Shown here piece by piece: positions 55,842 to 64,000 of a stretch of DNA of 64,000 nt. This DNA is from Gigaspora margarita (taxonomy: Eukaryota > Glomeromycota > Glomeromycetes > Diversisporales > Gigasporaceae), in the NCBI GenBank assembly GCA_009809945.1, contig WTPW01000151.1:434258-498257 (forward strand), written 5' to 3'. The stretch's first letter is position 1; each line of letters opens with the position of its first letter. The notes beneath the pieces are model-generated. The model saw only the letters and a list, made by a program, of their open reading frames with translations, was not told the origin of the DNA and searched no databases. The position numbers were made by a program, and so were the translations under genes.

Positions 55842-58202
55842 ACAATCACGAGATAATGAATAGCGCTTTAGTTAAATATGCACTTTCTTATTTTTAAGTC
55901 TAAAGTAAGATAAGTTGCAAAGTTGAGAAGAATCACGCCCTTAAAGTTGGTCTTTTATTTTACTTTACATATAATTTTATCTTGCTTTGAAAGCTTTTTT
56001 TTAAGTATAACAACAAACTTACCAAAATTATTTAACATTCTAAACTATTTAGAGTTATTACCAACGAATATTTATTGAAATTCAAGCAGAGTTATAACCG
56101 ACCAAGTAAATTAGATTATAATTGAAGGAATTAAAATAATGCTTACTACTACGGTACTACTACAGTACTAATATAGTTTTTAAAAATTTAGATGAAACTA
56201 TCAATGAAAACCTTAATATAGACGAAAAACTTTAGCAGCAGATTATTTAGGAATTATACGATGTCAAAATTTTGAAACCTGTTAGGTTGGATTAAACTAC
56301 TATTGATAAGAGATTAAAGCTATAGAGTTAACTTAGAGAGAGTTAATTGTATTGGATATTTTTTTTTTAAAAAAAAATTTTTATTAAAAATTAAATTATA
56401 TGATCTTTATTTACATTTCCCGCCAAAATTTTTTTAATAAATATCAAAATTTTAATTTATTCATCGAAGCTAATAACCAATAAGTAATCTCTTAATCAAA
56501 AATATGAAAATATATCTTTTTTAAAGTTACTCTGACTAAAATTTATATTCTGTGCCACGAATCCAGTAAAATTAATCATGATAGTAATGACTAGTGAGTC
56601 ATGTCGAGGTGACTGCTTGAAAACTCCCTAATGCTAAATAAATATGTACTAATAATTAATAAATAATTTTTGAAATAAATAAATAAATAACCTTTATACT
56701 TATTGTAATATTGATATAGATAAATAAACCTAAATAAGATAATAAGTATTAGCGACCTTAATTAGCATAAAATTTTTTTTTCAAGTAAAAAAATAAAACA
56801 AAAATATCAATTTATTAAGTGATCTACATACTAAAAAATGGGGTTTCTTGATTTTCTCTGTTATATTTATAATGTACTAGCCCTTCGCACATGCATTTTT
56901 GTGAAAGCTCTCTCTCTGATGCACCTAATAGATCATTTTTTGAGTTAATAAGTTGTTAACCTGAGAAGAATCAAACGAAAGTAGTCAAAATAATTACACA
57001 TATTCAACAAAGTAGTAATTAATAAGGAAAAGTTTATTTTTTAATTTCTTATACCATTTTATTTGTAAAAACCTTAGCAACAGTTTTGTCTTAAGAAACA
57101 ATATGTATTGTGTTTAAGGTTTTGGGCAAAATTTTAAAAATGCAATTTCGTCAGTTTGTGTAATTTGTGAAGATCATATGATAAAATTTTAGATGTGACA
57201 AATTGTGTAGCTGTTAACTCTGTTGCTTACTGCCTTCAGTATCTGAATCTTTGCAAAAAAATTTGGTCATTAATTGTTATATGCTTGTGGGTAATGTACT
57301 CAAATGAAAGTGAATATGTTATGATTTAAAGTTTGTTTAATTGCAGACAAGGCTATACTGTATTTTATAAATTGTATTATTGTAATCTTTAATAGTTAAA
57401 CTTATGTCATTATCAACTTAATCCTCTAATTACTATATTAAGGGCTATTTATAGTTGAGAATTTTTGTTTACATAAAAAAAAAATGCCAGTGTAATTTAT
57501 CAACATAAACCATATTATCATTATTTAATTGGCTATTTATGTCACATCTGATCTTGAAATTTGATTGGCTGAGAATTTTTGTTTACTCTCTGATTGATAT
57601 GCATATGATCAAAATAATCATTCTAGTTTGCATAAATACCTCTTTACACCTTCAAGAACTTTTTTATTTAAGCTATTTCTCTGTATTATTTTAAAGTAAA
57701 AATTTTCTTGGCTTGCATTTTTGTATACATAATTTTAAAAATATAGTTTTTCTTCGCATTTTCTTATTTTCAAACTTTCTTTTAAAATGAATAAAATTAT
57801 AAACTTTTCATCTAACCCCGCCTATGATAGTAAGCCCTATAGCATAATCATTGTTTTATATAACTCATGATTCATCTTCAAAAGAGATAGTTTGATTTTA
57901 TTGTTTAAATTAGTTTGCAATGTTATAATATATCATAAGTGACTTTAAACCATTTCTGTAGTTTTAAACTTTTTTTGTCATTTTAGTCATTACCATGTAT
58001 TTAAGTAAAGCAAGAAATGTAGAAAACTGATCATATATTGGTTTCCTATTTCATTATCAGCAAGAAGTAGTTTCTACACCACTATTTGACACTGATTAGA
58101 ACAAACCTTGACCATGTTTGGTCTACTCAATACATAAAAGCTGCTGAATAGCTAGATGAAACTTCTGAAAATTTAAGAGAAAAAGCAAGTTTTTTTTTAT
58201 TA
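55842..58202. other. Long AT-rich stretch, no gene recognised
   Basis: TGAGAATTTTTGTTTAC occurs twice (near 57456 and 57568). Otherwise scattered short frames without motifs. Confidence 0.4.
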
Positions 58203-58535
58203 GAGGAGTAACTTCTGTTCTTAGTAGGATAGGTTCAGGAAAATTTCTGGATTCAACAGCTTGGTAACCAACCCAAGTCATCAATTCATGAAAATTACTT
58301 AAGATCTACTAATTCCAGAAAAGGAATAGTTATAACTATGAATAGTTAAATGTTTTTAATTGTTAGAGGGGTAACTGCTGTTCTTAGAAGGTTATGTTCA
58401 GGAGAATTACTAGGTTTGACAGCTTGGTAACCAACCCAAGTCCTCAATTCAGGCACTCCAAAGTAATGATAACATATTTATGAAAGTTACTTTAAGGTTT
58501 ACTAATTCTGAAGAAGGAATAGTTATGAATATTTT
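58203..58535. repeat. Tandem duplication, ~170-bp unit, 2 copies
   Basis: GAGGAGTAACTTCTGTTCTTAG..CAGCTTGGTAACCAACCCAA..AATTACTTAAG..GGAATAGTTATRAMTAT occurs at 58203 and again from 58371, with an extra insert (CAGGCACTCCAAAGTAATGA) in the second copy. Confidence 0.75.
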
Positions 58536-58937
58536 TGACCATAAAAATAGTTTATTAATATTTACAACATATAGGTAAATTGAGAATATGAAAACTGAAG
58601 GTGAGAAGAATATTGGAAAGGGATTATAGAAGAATGCCTAATAGTAAGTATAAATATAAGATTGCACAAATATATTTTGGTGTGTTAAAATTTTTTTAGC
58701 AAATTTGTAACCTTATTATGTAGTAATAAGTTTTATTTCAAGCCTATGTGATCTAATAGAATTTACTAACAAAATATCATTTTTAGAAAGAGGAACTTAA
58801 AGATGAAGCAGAATATGAATGTCTTCGAATAGAGTTATTAAATGTATCAGAGAAAATACAAGAAAAAAAATAAAATTATTCCTCTTTCAAGTCATTGGTC
58901 TGAAGATTCTGAAGGTATGTTAATGAAAATCCTGACA

Positions 58938-58992
58938 ATTGTTTTTTTTGAATAATAATAACAATTGTTTTTTTTTGAATAATAATAACAAT
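58938..58992. repeat. Tandem repeat, 27-bp unit, 2 copies
   Basis: CAATTGTTTTTTTTGAATAATAATAA is repeated twice in tandem, inside the intron-like space of the decayed gene. The flanking ORFs on both strands derive from it. Confidence 0.8.
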
Positions 58993-59696
58993 GTCTATAA
59001 AGACCAAGATTTGCACACACATGATGCACAAAATTTTTCCACAAATGATAACATTGTCAACATTAAAAACAAAATTAAAAATGACCTATATGAAACAACT
59101 AGGATCACTAACATTGTTAACAATGAAACTGAAATGAAACTGATCTTTACAAAACCACTAGCACCACCAATATTGTTCATCATCACAGGCAATATAAGTG
59201 AAACAATACTTATACTGAAGTTCATTCATGTTATAATACTGATAATTATTAGCAACAATAGTATCTGATAATGAAGAGGACAATGAAATTCTAACTATGA
59301 TATGAGTAATTTTTATTATAATCAGTTTGATTAAATATAGTGATTCAAATAAGTCAGTTTAAATTAGCTTATTTGTTACTATTTAATACAGCTTATTTGG
59401 ATCATCAATTAAATATATAATGCTACATATCTTGCTTATTGTTATTCAGATTGCTAAATTACTTTGATAAAGCAAGCAATCTGTATATTCAATTATGACA
59501 AAGTAATTTTGCATATTTGAGAAAGCTTAGGTTCAATGGAGAATATATGAACAAATATTACAGGAGAGTCAGTTAAGGTTTTTTTTAGATATATTGTATA
59601 TAATAATTGAAAATATGTACTAGCATTCTATGTTTGATAATTAATAGCTGATGATTCAATAACTCTATACTAACCATACAAATCCATATTGGTATA

Positions 59697-59794
59697 TGAC
59701 CAGGTCATAAAAGGTCATAATACTAAATTCAATTAGTGAAGTGATATGATTTTACTAATTGAACTTAGTAATATGATCTGTTATAACCTGGTCA
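59697..59794. mobile_element. Foldback MITE, 98 bp
   Basis: TGACCAGGTCATAAAAGGTCATA..AAATTCAATTAGT pairs with ACTAATTGAACTTAGTAATATG..AACCTGGTCA. No certain target duplication. Confidence 0.75.
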
Positions 59795-60350
59795 TTTAAT
59801 AACACTGATACTAGCAATATCTTAAATTACTTTTGTAACTATTAAAATTAAATCAATTTTTCTTATACTATACAGGTTATCACATGAGAAGAACAAAAAT
59901 TGAATGAAATTTTGCATGAATTATTGGAATCTCTAGTTATTGAAGCAACTGAAGCAGGAACTAGCTCTTCAAATTTTGAAGTGACAGAACAAGCTAGAAG
60001 AATTGTTCAAAAAAGCAGTATATGTTGAAGAAAATGTAGTACAAGAGAATCAAGTGGAATTTGATACTGGTTTAATTATGGAAAAGATCATAAAAACTGC
60101 ATCAACCAAATAATAACACAAAATAATCTTTCTTTAAGAAGAGAAACAATGCAAATTTATAGTTGTTTAAGAAGTAATTTACCAGGCATTGATTAAGTGC
60201 CATTATATCGAAAAACTTGAAAAGCATAATTTGTATACATGCTCTTTAAACAAATTGGCAAAGATAAAATTGAAAGGTTGAAATCATATAATACTAATTC
60301 AATTGCCAGACTAACATGAGCTCAAATACAATGGATTGTAGATAATTTTC

Positions 60351-60689
60351 CATGTAACTAATTTATTTATATAGACAAAAAATAATTTGATATTATAATA
60401 TAGGATTTATTATAAATATCTTATAATTACATATCAAGATTATATACGTTATTTATTATCACTTATTTTGTCTAATGAATATTAAAAAGTATTTTTTTTT
60501 ATTATTGCATATAAATATATTATAAAATATTATTTATATAACACCATGTTATATATCGCACCATATCACATGTATTACATAATTCAATTTGGCATATAAA
60601 CTTCAATGTCACATGATTTTGATATCTATAAATACTGATTGACAAAACATGATTTTGATTATCTATAAATATCTGTTGACCTTTTTTCG
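60351..60689. other. AT-rich spacer
   Basis: Contains TCACATGATTTTGATATCTATAAATA and a second diverged copy just after it. No gene. Confidence 0.4.
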
Positions 60690-61430
60690 CTTATGAAAGT
60701 GTAGTTGGTTTTCACTTTTATAAGGTGTTAGGTGGCTTTCACTATTTACAAGATGTAGGGTATCTCTCTCTATTTACAAGTATTTCTTTTACAAAGGTGG
60801 GTGGCTTTTCTTTAGTCAAGGTGCTGGCAGTTTTTTTGAACATGGTATCAGTAAAATGATAGTTGCTAAATTTCTTTAATGGTGCTTCTTGTTTTTACAA
60901 CAATGCTAGGTGTCTTATTGTTCTGCAAAGACATTACATAACTCTTTCTTTTCTTACAAGATGCCTGGTAGTTCATCTTGCTTTGATCAAGATGTCAGTT
61001 TTTTTTTGATTCACAAGTGTAGTAAATTGTAGGCACTGAATTTCTTTAGTAATTCTTGCCTTTACAAATTTCAGGTGTCCTTGCACTTTAGAAGGTATTA
61101 TATGGCTCTTTATTTTCTTTACAAAATGTCTAATTGGTGGCACTTCCGGCTTTATAAAGGTGCTAAGTAATTTCACTGCAGGTGGCTTTTTTTGCCTTAG
61201 AAAGGTGTTGTGTAGCTTTTGCTTTAATTAAAGCATCAGGTAGTTTTTTGCATTTATAAATATGTTTGGTAAAATATATTATTAACAAGTTTTCTTACTT
61301 TTACAAAGATTGAGGTGGCCTTCTTACTTTTACATAGGTGCTGGGTGGCTTTTTACTTTTAAAGAAAACTTTGTGTAGCATTTTTTATACCTTCATAAGG
61401 TTATTGTGTGGTTTTCTAATTGAAGCGTCG
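60690..61430. repeat. Degenerate minisatellite, ~38-bp unit, ~17 copies
   Basis: The unit core is CTTTTACAAAGGTGCTGGGTGGCTTTT with strong drift (TTACAAGATG, GGTAGTTTTT, GTGTAGCTTTT variants). It ends about 110 bp before the first exon of the FAR1 pseudogene. A 67-codon minus-strand ORF is just the repeat read in reverse (..KPEVPPIRHF..). Confidence 0.75.
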
Positions 61431-61554
61431 AATTGAAGGGTTAGTAAAGTAGTATGGATATTATGGTATTTATGTTCATAAGAATATTTTTCCTGAATTT
61501 AATTTATCTTTATTTTTAGATATCTTAATTCTTTTTTGCAGTTGTTTTCCTGTG

Positions 61555-62300
61555 CAGATATCACTTTTAACCTTCCTCCTAACCTTTACTCTGAACAATT
61601 ACGATTTATGGAACTTACTTTCAACTCTGAGACATCAAGTCTCAATGGTTGATCTGTCTCAAGAATTTTTAGAATCTGTTTACAAATTAGTGGACCTTCC
61701 TCAAAAAGTAATGAATTCCCTTCATAATATAGAGGACTCCTATCAAGAATTAACAATTCTTTTCAAGAATTAATAGACTTCTCTCAAGAAACAATATGTG
61801 ATGAAATATGTGATGAAATGTGTGATAAAATGCATAATGAAACATATGATGAGGTGCATGATGAATCATATAATGAAGTTCATGAAGAAATGCATGAAAC
61901 CCACAAAGAACAAGATTTGGTTGGAATTAATGGCCCATTACCTCACATTAACAAAGCAATTGTATTCACTATCGATGATACTTTTCCTAACTGGTCAATT
62001 GCAGAACATTATGTTGCTAAATATGACTGTCAAAAAGGATTGTAGCAATTAAGATATGTAATAAAATTGATCATAATGGGCGTTTAATAAACCTGTATTA
62101 TAAGTGTGAATTTAGTAGAACATATCAACCAAAGAAAACTAATAACTTACCAAATCAACATAATAAAGGTTCTAAAAAACTTAACTGTGATTGGAAAGTT
62201 AATTTGTCATATGCAACTAGTGTGGTTCGTATTACTAGTTTTAATGATAACCATGTTGAGCATCAACTTTTGCCAGATACCAAATTTTTTCTTCTGTAAA
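61555..62300 (+). pseudogene. FAR1/MULE-type DNA-binding protein, truncated
   Basis: After a CTTTTTTGCAG acceptor (61541) and broken sequence, the frame reads FQELIDFSQETICDE and an acidic/His-rich repeat (DEVHDESYNEVHEEMHETHK). A linker follows (LPHINKAIVFTIDDTFPNW), then the FAR1 zinc-finger region SIAEHYVAKYDCQKG, a one-base deletion near 62037, AIKICNK, YYKCEFSRTYQPKKTN, KGSKKLNCDWKVNLSYAT and VRITSFNDNHVEHQLLPDTK. FAR1 (WRKY-GCM1 fold) binds the ends of Mutator-like elements or host promoters. The transposase core that should follow is absent. Whether it is a dead MULE or a domesticated factor cannot be told. Confidence 0.8.
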
Positions 62301-62781
62301 TCATTGGTTTTCTGATAATTGTTGCGAAGAAATTTGCTATTTAGTAGTAAACAGTCAGTGTGATCTGTCAATGATACGATCTCTTCTATTGTGACTAGTA
62401 ATACCAGTTTAAAAAATTTTGCTCATTATGTGGTCCCATTAAAAAACTTCATTAAAAAAACATTTTACTATTAGGTTAGGTTTAGGGTGTTGCTAATAGG
62501 TTGGGGTTAGAAGGCTATTTTATACCAAAATTTTGCAAGAAAAACTTTTAATTAGTACGCAAAAGGCAATTTCATAAGCAAATTTCATGTTATAGATGAT
62601 TTTTCATTTTTTTTGTTTCTTGACTAATTGGCTAGTGAAATTACTGTTGTAGCTATGCCTATTTGTCTGATTGGTTGTGTAATGAATATGCATTTTTTAT
62701 TGATTAATATCATTGTGAGTTATGTGATATAGTGCTTTAATGCTGTGTAACAAGATGGTGTTATAAATATAATTTTCCATA
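62301..62781. other. Spacer with degenerate TTAGGG-like words
   Basis: ATTAGGTTAGGTTTAGGGTG and TAGGTTGGGGTTAG near 62471-62512 form a weak telomere-like tract. No gene. Confidence 0.45.
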
Positions 62782-62783
62782 TA

Positions 62784-62957
62784 CAGTTAGACCTCTCTAA
62801 ATGCAACCCCTCTAAATGCAACACCTCTCTAAATGCAATCTTAAATTCTGGCCCAAATATATTTCTAACCTCTATAAATACAATTTTTCTTATTGTTCTC
62901 TAAATGCAAGCTATCAAAAATTTGGCCCAATGACTTGCATTTAGGGAGGTCTGACTG
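62784..62957. mobile_element. Pogo/Tc1-like MITE, short form (174 bp)
   Basis: The ends CAGTTAGACCTCTCTAAATGC and its partner GCATTTAGGGAGGTCTGACTG share the first ~16 bases with the 750-bp pogo-like MITEs. TA duplications lie at 62782-62783 and 62958-62959. CTCTAAATGCAA is tandemly repeated inside. Confidence 0.88.
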
Positions 62958-62959
62958 TA

Positions 62960-64000
62960 TTATTTATTTTGTTAATTTCACATTTAAATCATATTATTTA
63001 TTTTATATTACAGACTATAAACTAATATTAAATATAAATTTTGTGTTTATGTTTTTATATTTAACAACGTATATGAATGGCATATTGATTACTCAATTGA
63101 AAGTTTTGTAAGTCAGTCATGCGTTCAAAATAGCTGCTAATGAATGATAAGTCTAGAGTATTTGATTTATTAGAGTTGAATTGACTTAAATGAAATCTAA
63201 ATTCAGAGTTGTTTTACTTTTTTTTATTTTAAAAATATTTATATACACATATAGTATATTATGTTTTTTTAAAAAATATTTTTTTTTATAAATAATTAAG
63301 TTCTTTAATTTGTTTATTTATATGTATCGATGCTATTATTTAATCAAAAATCATCTACTGGAAGAAGAAAGATTATAATTGAGAAAAGAATATAATAAAT
63401 AAGAATAAATATAAATGATGATAATTATATAGATAAAATATAAACTTTATAAGGGATAAAAGTCAATACTTATATATAACAATTAATACTAAACTATCAC
63501 TATCATTATCATCACAATTGTGACTAACTTTAAATAAATTAAAAGAAGTAAGATAAAATCAAGAATAAATACATAATGTAACAGTCAAAAATATGTAATA
63601 TAAATTGTGAATAAATATAAATTGATGTAATAAAGTAATACTATTAAAGATTTTAGATAAGGGACAAAAATAATCAATTATTAATAAGTGTAACATTGTA
63701 ATAATGAACTTATAAGAGATGAATAAATAGTAGTAGTAAAGAATTAAAAACAAAAGTCTTTTGAGTTATGTTAGTGCAAATAATAAATATATTGAAAAGA
63801 AAAAAAAATCAAAATAATATATTTATTGATGATCTGGATAAGATCGGCACTATTACATATTAGGACAATAGTAAATTTTGGGAATAAGTACAATATAAAC
63901 TTTTATTATATGCTGGAATCGGAAATCCTTTGAATGAAAAATATTTTTTTTATTAAGTTAACAGCTCATGTCGATTAATTGAAAGTTGTAGAGCTCACTG
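62960..64000. other. AT-rich stretch to the window end
   Basis: No gene, array or terminal repeat recognised. The frames are low-complexity. Confidence 0.4.

Larger units (their letters stand above)
58787..60350 (+). pseudogene. Decayed multi-exon gene, family unknown
   Basis: Exon-like segment 58787-58914 lies between TTTTTAG and GTATGT sites and reads KEELKDEAEYECLRIELLNV, then SEKIQEK and, after an indel, IPLSSHWSEDSEG. A second segment (59890-60110) reads EEQKLNEILHELLESLVIEA, TEAGTSSSNFEVTEQARRIV and, after a one-base shift, VYVEENVVQENQVEFDTGLI. A third (60118-60350) reads NLSLRRETMQIYSCLRSNLP, then FVYMLFKQIGKDKIERLKSY and QIQWIVDNFP, broken by several stops including TGA. Composition and splice sites show real coding history. 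I recall similar segments in uncharacterised glomeromycotan proteins but can name no function. Confidence 0.5.

Noticed and set aside
58995..59268. Overlapping plus and minus frames of 76-109 codons
   Set aside because: Both derive from a 27-bp tandem repeat and AAC-rich sequence, with no motif on either strand.

Overview
The window is very AT-rich eukaryotic DNA, with short GT-AG introns, many decayed coding fragments and dense repeats. The protein families point to an arbuscular mycorrhizal fungus (Glomeromycotina, Rhizophagus-like). They are an F-box/LRR protein beginning MASK, tyrosine-kinase-like kinases joined to Sel1 repeats, a SPRY-domain protein, a berberine-bridge-type oxidase, a FAR1/MULE DNA-binding domain, a Helitron Rep-helicase and a hAT transposase. 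This assignment comes from family recognition, not a database search. No prokaryotic operons, tRNA genes or rRNA genes were seen.

Layout. 1-4.9 kb: foldback and hAT-type MITEs, a degenerate telomere-like tract and a complete tRNA-derived SINE with 15-bp target duplications. 4.9-9.7 kb: a decayed Helitron gene on the minus strand, interrupted by a TA-flanked MITE. 11-14.4 kb: an inverted-repeat block holding a pogo-like MITE and an assembly gap. 15-26 kb: MITEs, minisatellites, a 490-bp tandem repeat, a large foldback with a telomeric tract in its loop, and two small coding remnants. 26-31.7 kb: an inverted-repeat element, then a tandemly duplicated gene-like module containing Sel1 remnants and 46-bp minisatellites. 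32.4-33.2 kb: a SPRY pseudogene. 33.3-43 kb: two neighbouring elements with GGTTTC-rich ends; the first carries a hAT transposase pseudogene and a 1-kb foldback, the second a pogo-like MITE. 43-43.5 kb: an oxidase fragment. 46-48.6 kb: a 117-bp satellite interrupted by a MULE-type MITE. 49.6-51.8 kb: an F-box pseudogene fragment and the only long intact gene. 52.9-55.1 kb: broken kinase and Sel1 sequence. 58-62.3 kb: a decayed unknown gene, a minisatellite and a truncated FAR1 gene. The rest is AT-rich sequence with nothing recognisable.

The one convincingly intact gene is the F-box/LRR protein; everything else that looks coding is broken or partial. The strongest cross-cutting signals are: in-frame stops in the Helitron that are mostly TGA at expected arginine positions, which fits CGA-to-TGA (CpG) decay; the duplicated module at 27.9-31.7 kb; short sequence modules shared by foldback elements that otherwise look unrelated; and TTAGGG tracts inside foldback/MITE loops.
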